DNA of 64,000 nucleotides, from the NCBI RefSeq assembly GCF_900105735.1, contig NZ_LT629793.1:2356001-2420000 (forward strand), read 5' to 3'. This document shows positions 1-8,619 of this stretch, in pieces (the first letter of the stretch is position 1; every line of letters begins with the position of its first letter). The notes beneath the pieces were generated by a model that saw nothing but the letters and a program-made list of their open reading frames with translations, did no database searches and was not told the DNA's origin. Source of the stretch: Pseudomonas yamanorum (GTDB lineage Bacteria > Pseudomonadota > Gammaproteobacteria > Pseudomonadales > Pseudomonadaceae). Made by a program: the position numbers and the translations under genes.

Positions 1-85
1 GGAGCTGGCTTGCCTGCGATAGCGGTGTTTCAGGTTAGGTATCTGTTACTGATACACCGCTATCGCAGGCAAGCCAGCTCCCACA
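1..85. repeat. REPIN (REP doublet), left edge cut
   Basis: Two inverted REP sequences: GCTGGCTTGCCTGCGATAG at the left and its reverse complement ending in CAGCTCCCACA at the right, with a short spacer. The first bases of the left arm lie outside the window. It belongs to the GCTGGCTTGCC family also seen at 5174-5260 and 15329-15400. Such hairpins are non-autonomous elements mobilised by RAYT transposases; no RAYT gene is in this window. Confidence 0.9.
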
Positions 86-109
86 GTTTGACCGTATTTC
101 AATCAGGTT

Positions 110-1477
110 TTAGCGCACGCCTTCAGAGCGCAATGCCGCCGGCGTGTAGTCCGCCGCCTTGGCCGCAAAGCCGAACACAAAGCTGCTCTTCTCTTCGTTC
201 TTCATGCCCAGGGCGATGTAGCGCCCGGCGATGATGTCGTACAGGGTTTCGACGGTGTAGGCCGGTACCTGGTGGTCGTAGTAGAACTGCGCGTGACCTT
301 CAGCGACCCGCCACAGTTGGCCACGGCCGTCGTAGTGATCCACTAATGCCACTTGCCAGCTGTCTTCGTCGATGTACATGTGGCGCTTGGCGTAGATATG
401 CCGCTCGCTCGGTTTTACGGTGCCGATCACTTCCCAGACCCGGTGCAGCTCGTAGCGGGTCAAATCCTGGTTGATGTGGCCGGCCTTGATGATGTCGTCG
501 TACTTGAGGGTCGGCGAATCAAGCTTGTAGCTGTTGTAGGGGATGTACATCTCCTTCTTGCCCACCAGCTTCCAGTCGTAGCGGTCCGGGGCGCCGGAGA
601 ACATGTCGAAGTTATCCGAGGTGCGCAGGCCGTCGGCCGCAGTGCCCGGCCCGTCATAGGCAACCTGCGGCGCACGGCGTACCCGGCGCTGACCGGCGTT
701 GTAGACCCAGGCCAGGCGCGGCTCCTTCACCTGGTCGAGGGTTTCATGCACCAGCAGCACGTTGCCGGCCAAGCGCGCCGGAGCGGTCACCGATTGCTTG
801 AAGAAGGTCAGCACGTTGGCGCCCTTGACCGGGTCCATGTCCGGGATCAGTTGCGGCACGGCCACTTCTTCTTCGAAGCGGATCGGTGTGTAGCTGCCGT
901 TGGTCTGCGGCGTGGCCTGGGTGATGATGCGGCGCAGGTTGCCGCCGTGGTAACGGGTGATGTGGTTCCACAGCACTTCCACGCCGTTCTTCGGAATCGG
1001 GAAGGCGTAGTAGCGGTTGCCGGTGAAGTTCTCCAGGCCGTTGCCGTCGTTGATCGCATGCACATTGAGCGCGCTGCGCTTGATCGAGTCGTAGATCTCC
1101 GGCGGCAGGTTGACCGTGCGGTGGGTCGGGTACACCGGGATCTTGTAGGTTTGCGGGTAGCGCTTGAACATCGCCACCTGGCCTTCGGACAGTTTGTCCT
1201 TGTACTTGTCGACGGTGGCGGCGGTAATCACGAACAGCGGTTTTTCACTGGCGAACGGGTCAGCGAGGAAGCCTTTGCTGTCCACCGCCCCGGCGTTTTT
1301 CGGGATGCCACCGGTCCATGCCGGGATCGAGCCGTCAGCGTTACCGGCCTTTTCGGCACCCACCGGGGTCAGGGTGGTGCCAAGTTTGGCCGCTTCTTCC
1401 GGCGACACCGCAGCCATTACGTTGGCCGCCAACAGGCTCAGTGCCAACACGCCGCATTGCAGAATCATCTTGCGCAT
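110..1477 (-). CDS. DUF1329 domain protein, exported
   Basis: A 455-residue protein with a clear N-terminal signal peptide (MRKMILQCGVLALSLLAA, cleavage near VMA/AVS), so it should be periplasmic or outer-membrane associated. The body matches the DUF1329 family, which is related to LolA/LolB-like lipoprotein carriers. It lies directly downstream of a DUF1302 gene with a 26-base gap, and the two families commonly occur together. In other Pseudomonas such pairs lie near RND transporters or lipid/sterol degradation genes and are suspected of handling hydrophobic compounds, but no substrate is established. An AAGGA ribosome-binding site lies 9 bases before the start. The family call is firm; the function is unknown. 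Confidence 0.85.
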   Translation of the reverse strand: MRKMILQCGVLALSLLAANVMAAVSPEEAAKLGTTLTPVGAEKAGNADGSIPAWTGGIPKNAGAVDSKGFLADPFASEKPLFVITAATVDKYKDKLSEGQVAMFKRYPQTYKIPVYPTHRTVNLPPEIYDSIKRSALNVHAINDGNGLENFTGNRYYAFPIPKNGVEVLWNHITRYHGGNLRRIITQATPQTNGSYTPIRFEEEVAVPQLIPDMDPVKGANVLTFFKQSVTAPARLAGNVLLVHETLDQVKEPRLAWVYNAGQRRVRRAPQVAYDGPGTAADGLRTSDNFDMFSGAPDRYDWKLVGKKEMYIPYNSYKLDSPTLKYDDIIKAGHINQDLTRYELHRVWEVIGTVKPSERHIYAKRHMYIDEDSWQVALVDHYDGRGQLWRVAEGHAQFYYDHQVPAYTVETLYDIIAGRYIALGMKNEEKSSFVFGFAAKAADYTPAALRSEGVR

Positions 1478-1503
1478 AGTCTTTTGTCCTTCTTTAAGCC
1501 AAA

Positions 1504-3294
1504 TCAGAAGTTCACGCCAAAGCTGAGGGCGATGAAGTCGCGGTCGGTGAGGGTGTTGTAGTCACCGCCAAAAAAGTCGGTGTAGCTCAGGCTCGCGGTG
1601 TAGGTGTTGCGGTAATCCGCATCCACGCCGACGCTGATGGCCTTGGCGCCTTCGTTGAACAGGCCGTTGGGGCCATAGCCGCTGACATCCTGGGACCACG
1701 ACACGTTGGGTTTGAGATTGACCCCGGCAAACACGTTGTTGTAATCGAGGATGGCCCGGGCGCGATAACCCCAGGAGTTGGCCGTGACAAAACCGTCGGT
1801 GTCACCGCCGAAGCCGTATTGGCCGTAGACCGAGTCACGGCCGTAACGCAGCTTGGATTTCGCCTCCAGCCCGCCCACATGCACGAAGGCCGCTTCGCCC
1901 ACCAGCGTCAGGCGTTCGGCGCCCAGCACCTGGTCGAAGAACTGGGTCATGGTGCTTTGGATCTGGGTGATTTCCTTGCGGCGGTAGCCAGCGTTGTCGG
2001 CACCGAAGGAACTGGCTATCGGTGACGCAGCGTTACCAGCAATCGGGTTGACCAATGCCAGCGTCAGGTCGGTGGTGTTGAGTTGTACGGGGGCATTCGG
2101 CCGGTAGCTGATTTCGCCGGTCCAGGCCGTGCCGGTGGGCAAGGTGGTCGAGAAGCTGGCGCCGAACAGGCGGATATTTTCCGGATAGTCGAGGTAATAC
2201 TGACCGCGACCGAGCATCGTGCTTTGCGCCAGCCCAGACCCGGAACCCGGCGCAATCCCGTTGGCGGCATTGACGATACGGCCAATGGTCGCCAGGTTGG
2301 TGTTGGCAGTGATGGTACCGACGGTGGGCGTGCGACTGTGGTAGTTCATGAAGTACAGGCCGTACTCCGTGTCATCCCCCAGCCAGCGCAGCGCCATCCC
2401 GAACTGGCCGCCATCGCGCGCCTCGCGGTCTTTTGCACGCTGCACCACCACGCCTTCGTTCGTGACCTGGAAGCCCTGGCCAAACGCCGCCGCCACCGGT
2501 TGCAATGGTGCAATCGCCGGGCTGCCGACGGTGTAGTTGCCGTTGCAGCCATGGGCCACCACGTCGTTGCCGAAGAAGGTGCCGCAGTTATCCACCACGG
2601 TGTTTTCCCAGTTCAACTGGTAGAAACCTTCCACGCTCAGTTGGTTGGTGAGGCTTTGGGAAGCGAACACCATGTTGACCGGAATCAGGCCTTCCTTGAT
2701 CTCGGCACCGGGCCGGCGGAACGCGGAAACGTCGATGGGGTTGATGCTGTTGATGGAGTTGCCGATGAACGTACTTTCACCCCAACTGACCACCTGCTTG
2801 CCGACGCGCACGTTGCCCGGCAAATCGCCGATGGAGTAGTTGTGATAGACGAAGGCATCCAGTAACTCGTAGCCGGAAGAGCGCGCACCCTCGTCGCGGT
2901 GGTTATTGCTGATCTGCTTGAATTCGCGGTCTTCGTCCTGCAGTTCGAAGTCGTACCAGTACTTGCCGCGCACGAACACGCCGCTGTCGCCGTACTTGAG
3001 CTCCAGGTCGTGGATGCCCTTGAAGATCTTGGAGAAGGTCTCGCCCTTTTTGAAGTTCAGGCGGCCGTCATCGCCGGTGGACGCCTGGCCGGTGCCGCCG
3101 TTGGGAATACCCACCAGCTTCTTGTCGGCGTCGCGCATGCCCCAGCTGGCACCGACCGACAGCGAGGAATCGAATTGCCCTTCGATCTCGCCGATGTTGA
3201 ACGAAACAGCCTGCGCCTGGGCGCAGCAACCCAAAGCAACCGCAGCGGCCAGCGCCTGTGGCCTGAAGATGGCGCGCATTGTTGTTCTTGTCAT
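1504..3294 (-). CDS. DUF1302 domain outer-membrane protein
   Basis: A 596-residue protein with a signal peptide (MRAIFRPQALAAAVALGCCA, cleavage after AQA) and a long body rich in alternating aromatic and glycine residues that ends in an aromatic residue (...FGVNF), as outer-membrane beta-barrels do. It fits the DUF1302 family. It is the first gene of a two-gene unit with the DUF1329 protein. The start at 3294 is preceded by GGGGAAG; an in-frame ATG at 3279 (MRAIFRP) is an alternative. A role as a porin or channel for hydrophobic substrates is inferred from family and context only. Confidence 0.85.
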   Translation of the reverse strand: MTRTTMRAIFRPQALAAAVALGCCAQAQAVSFNIGEIEGQFDSSLSVGASWGMRDADKKLVGIPNGGTGQASTGDDGRLNFKKGETFSKIFKGIHDLELKYGDSGVFVRGKYWYDFELQDEDREFKQISNNHRDEGARSSGYELLDAFVYHNYSIGDLPGNVRVGKQVVSWGESTFIGNSINSINPIDVSAFRRPGAEIKEGLIPVNMVFASQSLTNQLSVEGFYQLNWENTVVDNCGTFFGNDVVAHGCNGNYTVGSPAIAPLQPVAAAFGQGFQVTNEGVVVQRAKDREARDGGQFGMALRWLGDDTEYGLYFMNYHSRTPTVGTITANTNLATIGRIVNAANGIAPGSGSGLAQSTMLGRGQYYLDYPENIRLFGASFSTTLPTGTAWTGEISYRPNAPVQLNTTDLTLALVNPIAGNAASPIASSFGADNAGYRRKEITQIQSTMTQFFDQVLGAERLTLVGEAAFVHVGGLEAKSKLRYGRDSVYGQYGFGGDTDGFVTANSWGYRARAILDYNNVFAGVNLKPNVSWSQDVSGYGPNGLFNEGAKAISVGVDADYRNTYTASLSYTDFFGGDYNTLTDRDFIALSFGVNF

Positions 3295-3688
3295 GCGTCT
3301 TCCCCGGTGGTGTGACAGAAGGCCCCACCCTACTGCCCGCGATCAGGAGCGATAAGCGCACCAAGGAGGTATTCGTGTTGTCGCTCGAAAGGATGAAAGG
3401 GCGCTCTGGGCGGGGTATTGGCGAGGGTATGGACGAGATGGATGAAGGGTTATCAGAAGGATGGATGAGGCCTTATTGCCACTGTTGCCGGTTCGGTAAC
3501 AGTCCTTGTCTCGAATCGCTATTTTTCATTCTGTAACAAAAGCCTATTCTTGCTTGGCTTTCAGGGCAAACCGCCCGCTTCCATAACCTGGAAGAACAGC
3601 ATGCTTTTATGGATTGATCACTACTTTCAATCTGTTACCGGTGTTCACTGACGTTGATTTATTGCTCCTTGATCAAACGTCTTACTTC

Positions 3689-3716
3689 AGCCGCTGCCTT
3701 TGCAGCGGCTTTTTTT
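3689..3716 (+). terminator. Rho-independent terminator without an upstream gene
   Basis: The hairpin AGCCGCTGC-CTTT-GCAGCGGCT is followed by a run of T on the plus strand. The nearest upstream plus-strand sequence has no gene, so the terminator implies an unannotated transcript. On the minus strand the hairpin is not followed by T residues. Confidence 0.75.
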
Positions 3717-3730
3717 ATGCCTGAAATAAA

Positions 3731-3752
3731 CCGGGGCGCCATGGCGCCCCGG
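3731..3752 (-). terminator. Probable terminator of the SDR gene
   Basis: The perfect palindrome CCGGGGCGCC-AT-GGCGCCCCGG lies 26 bases past the SDR stop codon. On the minus strand it is followed by TTTATTT, giving a GC-rich stem with a modest U tract. Confidence 0.6.
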
Positions 3753-3778
3753 TCGATTAAAACTTTTTCATGCAACGA

Positions 3779-4690
3779 TCACAGGCTGTATTTCTGCAGA
3801 TTGGCCATCATCTCTTTCAAGGCTTCGATGTTGTCCTTGGGGTGAGCGGCCCCGTCGAAGTCGCAGATTTGCTGCCAGTGGGCGGCGACGTCATCCGGCG
3901 AGAACCCTGCCTCAGGGTCGAAGCCAACACCCAGGCTGCGCTCCCAGCGGGTCTTGCCGATCCAGCCACCGCCCACCTCGAACAGCCCGGATGTTTCCTG
4001 GCATGCCTCGCTGCCCAGGTACACCACCAGCGGGCTGATCAATTCCGGCTTGAGGCGTTCGAAGACTTGCGGCGGGATCAGGCCTTCGGTCATGCGTGTG
4101 CCACCGGTGGGCGCGATGGCGTTGACCAGGATGTTGTTCTTGCGGCCTTCCAGCGCCAAGGTTCGGGTCAAGCCGTACAAGCCGAGCTTGGCCATGCCGT
4201 AGTTGGACTGGCCGAAGTTGCCGTAGATGCCTGAGGTCGAGGCGGTGAAGATTACCCGGCCATAGGCTTGTTCGCGCAGGTGGGGCCACGCGGCGCGGGT
4301 GACTTTGTAGGCGCCTTCGACGTGTACGCGGTAGACCAGGTCCCAGTCGCTGTCTTCCATTTTGTGGAAGGTTTTGTCCCGCAGGATGCCGGCGTTGTTG
4401 ACGACGACGTCGATGCGGCCGAAGGCGTCGAGGGCGTTCTGGACGATTTTGTCGCCGTCGGTGACGGAGTCGTGGTTGGCTTCGGCGATACCGCCGGCCT
4501 CGCGGATTTCGGCTACGACGCGGTCGGCCGCCGAGGCGTTGGCGCCTTCGCCCTGGGTTGAGCCGCCAAGGTCGTTGACCAGCACTTTGGCGCCGTGTTT
4601 GGCGAACAGCAGTGCATGGGCGCGACCCAGTCCGCCGCCGGCACCGGTGACGATCACGACCTTGTCTTGGAACTGCACAGGCTCACTCAT
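3779..4690 (-). CDS. SDR-family hydroxyacyl-CoA dehydrogenase-like protein
   Basis: A 303-residue short-chain dehydrogenase. The nucleotide-binding motif TGAGGGLGRAHA (about residues 16-27), NNAG, the catalytic serine segment (TASTSGIYGNFGQSNYGMAK) and YxxxK are all present. The TGAGGGLGR signature, the insertion with LVNDLGG and the long C-terminal extension resemble the dehydrogenase unit of peroxisomal multifunctional enzyme 2 (HSD17B4-type, D-3-hydroxyacyl-CoA dehydrogenase), so a role in acyl-CoA oxidation is likely. It appears monocistronic, with its own promoter region at 4691 onward and a hairpin after the stop. The exact substrate cannot be read from the sequence. Confidence 0.85.
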   Translation of the reverse strand: MSEPVQFQDKVVIVTGAGGGLGRAHALLFAKHGAKVLVNDLGGSTQGEGANASAADRVVAEIREAGGIAEANHDSVTDGDKIVQNALDAFGRIDVVVNNAGILRDKTFHKMEDSDWDLVYRVHVEGAYKVTRAAWPHLREQAYGRVIFTASTSGIYGNFGQSNYGMAKLGLYGLTRTLALEGRKNNILVNAIAPTGGTRMTEGLIPPQVFERLKPELISPLVVYLGSEACQETSGLFEVGGGWIGKTRWERSLGVGFDPEAGFSPDDVAAHWQQICDFDGAAHPKDNIEALKEMMANLQKYSL

Positions 4691-4820
4691 TGGGGACTCC
4701 AGGGGGGGTTAGGGGTGGATGGGTTGAGTGTCAGGCACGGGGCTTGTGGTCACAATAAATACGGTTGGGGGTGAATGGTGCGCGATAAGGCTGGGGGATG
4801 ATTGGTGTGGGGTAGATGGG

Positions 4821-5612
4821 GTACATATCCGTTGCTGCGGTAACGGCCGCTTAGGGTTCCGCTCTTACAGCGGCTCACTTTTGAAAAGCGCAAAAGTAAG
4901 CAAAACGCTCTTGCCCCACCACTCGGCACCTCGCCTAGGCTCGGTGTGCTCACTCCGGCTTTGGACCGTGGGCCGCCGCGATGGGCCATCCTTGGCCCAG
5001 CGCGGCTAACCCGGCGTCCTGCCGGGTTACCCACGCTCCAAAGCCTGCGTTCGGCCAGCGTGGTTTAACGGGGCGCCTAAGATCAAGATCAAAAGCAGAT
5101 CAAGAGCACAGCGGCCTACCGGCCGGCTTGAGTGTTAAAAGCAAAATCAAAATCTAAAGCGGGCACGGTCAAATGTGGGAGCTGGCTTGCCTGCGATGGC
5201 ATCAACTGGGTGTACCTGATGCACCGAGGTGTCTGCATCGCAGGCAAGCCAGCTCCCACAGAAAAGCAGCTTTGCTTTCGCTTTGGTCTTTGCTTTTGCT
5301 TTTGCTTTTAACACTCAAGCCGGCCTGTAGGCCGCTGTGCTTTTGATTTTGATCTGACTGCCCCAATAAGCCCGAGGCCGAACGCAGGTATTGCGGAGCG
5401 GGTAAACCGGCAGGACGCCGGTTTAGCCGCGCCGGGCCATGGATGGCCCGTCGCGGCGGCCCGCGGAGCAATGCCGGAGTGAGGGAACGCCGAGCCTAAG
5501 CGAGGCGCCGACAGGCGGGGCAGAGCCCTTTGCTTACTTTGGGGCTTTTCCAAAGTGAGCCGCTGTAAGAGCGGAACCGTAAGCGGCCGTTACCTAAATA
5601 ACGGATATGTAC
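4821..5612. repeat. Long imperfect inverted repeat, about 0.8 kb, REPIN at its centre
   Basis: The left arm begins GTACATATCCGTT and the right arm ends AACGGATATGTAC. Across about 345 bases per arm the two halves match as reverse complements in long blocks: the GGTTCCGCTCTTACAGCGG segment, the TAAGCAAA block, the ACTCCGG block, GGGCCGCCGCGA, CGGCGTCCTGCCGG, CTGCGTTCGGCC and CCGGCTTGAGTGTTAAAAG. The arms differ by many substitutions and small indels, so they are old duplicates or a degenerate fold-back element. A REPIN sits exactly in the middle (5174-5260). Arginine-rich reading frames occur in both arms, but they have no ribosome-binding sites and follow the repeat, so I treat them as non-coding. 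This accounts for nearly all of the 4691-5622 gap; the left remainder (4691-4820) is the SDR promoter region. Confidence 0.9.
5174..5260. repeat. REPIN inside the long inverted repeat
   Basis: TGTGGGAGCTGGCTTGCC and its reverse complement GGCAAGCCAGCTCCCACA flank a spacer with GATGGCATC/GATGCA half-sites. It belongs to the same family as 1-85 and 15329-15400, and it forms the apex of the 4821-5612 fold-back structure. Confidence 0.9.
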
Positions 5613-5622
5613 TCAACCCCAA

Positions 5623-6525
5623 TCAAGAATAAGCCACCCGAGAAGCCCCCACCCCAAGCCCCTCCCGAAACGCCAGATAATGCTTCAACACCTGCACCGG
5701 CGCCTCAATCTGCGGATAGTGCCCAATATTCGCGAGCAACACCGTATCCGCATGCGGCACCAGTTCACGATAGCGCTGAACCATATGCCCACCAGAAATG
5801 GGATCAACTTCGCCATCGATCACCCGCAACGGCACCTCCCCCCGCTGCATCGCCGCCACCCAGCGGTCCCGCTGCCGCCGACGCTGAGGAATATACGCAA
5901 TCAACTTGTGCAAAATCCGCGGCCCATCCTGGCTCTCGATCAAGCTCCAAAAATCATCCAGCGCACTTTCACTGGGCCGGGTCGAAGGCCCAAAAATCTG
6001 CCCGAAACTGTTGGCCAGTGCATTACGCCCAAACGCCCGTCCGATCATCCACCCCAGCGGGCTCAGCAACAGCTTCTGAACCAACGCCGGACGATGCGTC
6101 TCCGGAAACAACCCACCGTTGAGAAACACTCCGCTGGCCATCTGAAAGCGCCCTTCGTAATGCCGCGCCAACAGCTCCTGCGCAACACTGTCACCGTAAT
6201 CATGGGCCAGCACATGCACCGGCTGCTGTACCCAAAGATGCTCCAGCAAAGCCTGCTGTAAATCCGCCTGTTCCAGCAGGCAATAGGTGTGATCCAGCGG
6301 CTTGGCCGAATCGCCAAACCCCAACATGTCGCAGGCAATCACTTGATAGCGCTGGGCCAACGGCTGCCAGAGGTAATGCCAGTCCCAACTGGCGGTGGGA
6401 AAACCATGGATCAGCAGCAACGGCTCGCCCTGCCCCGCCACCCAGTACCGAATGGTGCGGCCGCGAAACTCAAAGCTCTGGGCGCGCTGGCGCCAGATGC
6501 GCAGCGGGATCTCGGCGAGTGGCAT
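5623..6525 (-). CDS. Alpha/beta hydrolase, MEST/PEG1-like, aspartate nucleophile
   Basis: A 300-residue alpha/beta-hydrolase. The oxyanion segment HGFPTASWDW, the nucleophile elbow AHDYGDSVAQELL with Asp in the nucleophile position (as in epoxide hydrolases and haloalkane dehalogenases) and a late His in NIGHYPQIE are visible. The stretches HDYGDSVAQELL, NGGLFPETHRP, FGPSTRPSES and the terminal GHYPQ resemble vertebrate mesoderm-specific transcript (MEST/PEG1), whose enzymatic role is unsettled. The start overlaps the stop of the aldolase gene by one base (TGATG), so the two genes are translationally coupled. The substrate is unknown. Confidence 0.85.
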   Translation of the reverse strand: MPLAEIPLRIWRQRAQSFEFRGRTIRYWVAGQGEPLLLIHGFPTASWDWHYLWQPLAQRYQVIACDMLGFGDSAKPLDHTYCLLEQADLQQALLEHLWVQQPVHVLAHDYGDSVAQELLARHYEGRFQMASGVFLNGGLFPETHRPALVQKLLLSPLGWMIGRAFGRNALANSFGQIFGPSTRPSESALDDFWSLIESQDGPRILHKLIAYIPQRRRQRDRWVAAMQRGEVPLRVIDGEVDPISGGHMVQRYRELVPHADTVLLANIGHYPQIEAPVQVLKHYLAFREGLGVGASRVAYS

Positions 6526-7307
6526 CAGCTTTTATACCCGGGGTCGAGTGCGTCCAGTTTGCGCAGCAACGCCGGCCAGGCCAGCGCGCCACCCATACCC
6601 TGAGCGCTTTTGGTGACCCCGGCGATCATCGCCCGGGCACCGGCCAATATCTGTGGTGCAATCGTGATCAATTCTGCGCCACCGTTCTGCGCCATTACCT
6701 GGATATCGCAGGTGCGCTGGAAGATGAACATCATCAGGAAAGTGTCGGCGATGCTGGCGCCACAGGTCAGCAGGCCGTGGTTGTGCAGCATCAGGAAATT
6801 GTTTTCGCCAAGGTCAGCCTGCAAGCGGGCCTTTTCCTCGTGGTTCAGCGCCACCCCTTCGTAGACGTGGTAGGCCAGGCTGGACAGCACAAACAAGGAT
6901 TGCTGGCTGATGGGCAACACGCCTTGCTTCTGTGCGGAGACAGCGATACCGGAAGCGGTGTGGGTGTGCAGCACGCAGACCACGTCGTGGCGAACTTCGT
7001 GTACCGCGCTGTGGATGGTGTAGCCCGCCGGGTTGACCTCGTACGGGCTGTCCATCAGCTTGTTGCCGGCCTGGTCGACCTTCACCAGGCTCGACGCGGT
7101 GATCTCGTGGAACATCAGCCCATAAGGGTTGATCAGGAAGTCTTCGGTGCCCGGCACCTTGGCCGAGATATGGGTGAAAATCAGGTCATCCCAACCGTGC
7201 ATCGCCACCAGTCGGTAGCACGCGGCGAGGTCGACGCGGGTCTGCCATTCGGCAGCGCTGACCTGATCTTTTACGCTGTGTGTCGATTGAACAGTGGCTA
7301 GGCTCAC
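6525..7307 (-). CDS. Class II aldolase/adducin-family protein
   Basis: A 260-residue class II aldolase/adducin-domain protein. The zinc-ligand region HTHTASGIAVSAQ and the later LHNHGLLTCG motif are intact, as is the N-terminal GWDDLIFTHIS segment. The best start is GTG at 7307, preceded by GGAGG at 8-base spacing. The family covers fuculose- and ribulose-phosphate aldolases, decarboxylases and many proteins without known substrate. The coupled downstream MEST-like hydrolase suggests that both act on one small carbonyl metabolite, which is inference. Confidence 0.88.
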   Translation of the reverse strand: MSLATVQSTHSVKDQVSAAEWQTRVDLAACYRLVAMHGWDDLIFTHISAKVPGTEDFLINPYGLMFHEITASSLVKVDQAGNKLMDSPYEVNPAGYTIHSAVHEVRHDVVCVLHTHTASGIAVSAQKQGVLPISQQSLFVLSSLAYHVYEGVALNHEEKARLQADLGENNFLMLHNHGLLTCGASIADTFLMMFIFQRTCDIQVMAQNGGAELITIAPQILAGARAMIAGVTKSAQGMGGALAWPALLRKLDALDPGYKS

Positions 7308-7457
7308 GGCAATGACCTCCTTGGCGCGTTTTCTTATTATTTTTTTGAGTGAAGGGCCAGTCTAGTCAGACGCCGAGGCTGCCGTAGTTGCATTGGCAGC
7401 CACCTTGATGACCGAGCGGGTCAGTCCTGAGAATAGTTCGAATTTGCTCAATGCGTG

Positions 7458-8144
7458 TCAGAGAAGCGACGCCAATAAAGGCGCGGCAAACAGGTTGAGC
7501 AACCCGGTCAGCACCATCACCAGGCCCGCCACCGAGCCCTCCTCGCCACCCACCTCATGGGCGCGGCTGACACCCGCGCCATGAGCGCCCACGCCGAACA
7601 ACGCGCCGCGAGCCAATGGCGTGCGCAACGGCAGCCACTTGAGCAGTACACCGCCGAGCATGGCGCCGAACACTCCGGTGAACATCACGAATACGGCCGT
7701 CAGCTCCGGCACGCCACCCAGGTCGGAAGACACCGGCATGGCGAACGGCGTGGTGATCGAACGGGGCACCAAGGACATCGTCACCGAGCTGTCGAGAGCG
7801 AGGGCCTTGGCCAGGCCATACGAAGTGGCGATGGACGCTGCGCTGCCCGCCACCATCCCCAGCAACAACGCTGACCAATGGCGCATCAGCAGCTGACGCT
7901 GTTGCCAGATCGGAATGGCGAACGCCACAGTCACCGGGCCCAGCACCAGCATCAGCCAGTGGGTGTCGGTGGAGTATTCGGCGTAGGCGGTTTTCATCGG
8001 AACCGCCACCGCCAGTAACAGCGCAGGCACCAGGATCAGCGGCGACAACAGGTAACGCCCGGTGCGCCGGTAGATCCAGCGGCTGAATCCGTAGGCACCC
8101 AGGGTCAGCGCCAGCCAGAAAATAGGCATCAGCTCAAGCTTCAT
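7458..8144 (-). CDS. lrgB: LrgB/CidB-family membrane protein
   Basis: A 228-residue polytopic membrane protein with about six or seven hydrophobic segments and the conserved LrgB region (SVTMSLVPRSITTPFAM, then GGVPELTAVFVMFTGVFGAMLGG). It pairs with LrgA; such pairs modulate murein hydrolase export or cell lysis in Staphylococcus and, in other bacteria, movement of pyruvate or organic acids. The start overlaps the lrgA stop by 11 bases. The divergent LysR gene is the probable regulator, as CidR is for cid operons. Confidence 0.92.
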   Translation of the reverse strand: MKLELMPIFWLALTLGAYGFSRWIYRRTGRYLLSPLILVPALLLAVAVPMKTAYAEYSTDTHWLMLVLGPVTVAFAIPIWQQRQLLMRHWSALLLGMVAGSAASIATSYGLAKALALDSSVTMSLVPRSITTPFAMPVSSDLGGVPELTAVFVMFTGVFGAMLGGVLLKWLPLRTPLARGALFGVGAHGAGVSRAHEVGGEEGSVAGLVMVLTGLLNLFAAPLLASLL

Positions 8145-8520
8145 GGCGCAGCTTCCAGCGGCAGACGAATTCCACGGTAAACGCCGTCACCAGCATTACC
8201 GACAAAGTGCTGAAACCGATCACCAGCATGATCCTCCAGCCGTCGTGCTTTACCAGGCCGCCGTAGTCCAAGAGGCTCATCAACGCAGGAATGAAGAACA
8301 GCAGCATCTCCGCCATCAACACACCGGCGCCCAATTGCAGGGCCGCCGGCTTGACCAGGCCAGTGGCGAAGGTCAGCAGCAACAGGCCCAGGCCGATCAC
8401 ACCACCGGGAATAGGCCAGCTCAGCCAGGCCGCCAGTTGGCAGCCCAGAAAGTAAGTGGCCAGCAGGACGATCAGTTCAGCCAGCAACCGACCGACGAAT
8501 TTGAAGGTGAAACGTTTCAT
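8134..8520 (-). CDS. lrgA: LrgA/CidA-family holin-like protein
   Basis: A 128-residue protein with four hydrophobic segments and the CidA/LrgA signature WPIPGGVIGLGLLLL. I start it at the ATG at 8520 (MKRFTFKF), which has GGAGG about 11 bases upstream. A longer GTG-initiated reading frame to 8574 exists, but it would run into the divergent promoter region. It forms an operon with lrgB. Confidence 0.9.
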   Translation of the reverse strand: MKRFTFKFVGRLLAELIVLLATYFLGCQLAAWLSWPIPGGVIGLGLLLLTFATGLVKPAALQLGAGVLMAEMLLFFIPALMSLLDYGGLVKHDGWRIMLVIGFSTLSVMLVTAFTVEFVCRWKLRHEA

Positions 8521-8619
8521 GAGCTTTGGGTCCTCCCAGGGCGCCCATTTTAAAGAGGCCCCTGGCATCCCCACAGCGAATTGTTAGACTGCAATCTATT
8601 CCAAACTGGAATCATGTGA

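Larger units (their letters stand above)
3295..3778. other. Intergenic region with two hairpins and a candidate small RNA
   Basis: A 484-base stretch without a convincing protein gene. It holds the promoter side of the DUF1302 gene, a rho-independent terminator read on the plus strand (3689-3716) with no plus-strand gene before it, and a 22-base perfect palindrome (3731-3752) just downstream of the minus-strand SDR gene. The plus-strand stretch of roughly 3540-3716 may encode a small RNA ending at that terminator. No strong promoter is evident. Confidence 0.5.

Noticed and set aside
353..1561. 402-codon frame on the plus strand opposite the DUF1329 gene
   Set aside because: A high-GC antisense shadow: no ribosome-binding site, no family pattern, and full overlap with a well-supported gene. 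The same applies to the other long antisense frames, e.g. 21423-23303, 25187-27817, 36263-37720, 42919-44355 and 50643-52553.
3654..3845. 63-codon plus-strand frame
   Set aside because: It runs through a terminator hairpin and into the antisense of the SDR gene; no start signals.
4750..5553. Arginine-rich frames in the long inverted repeat
   Set aside because: They occur in both arms because the arms are copies, they lack ribosome-binding sites, and the repeat structure explains the sequence conservation.
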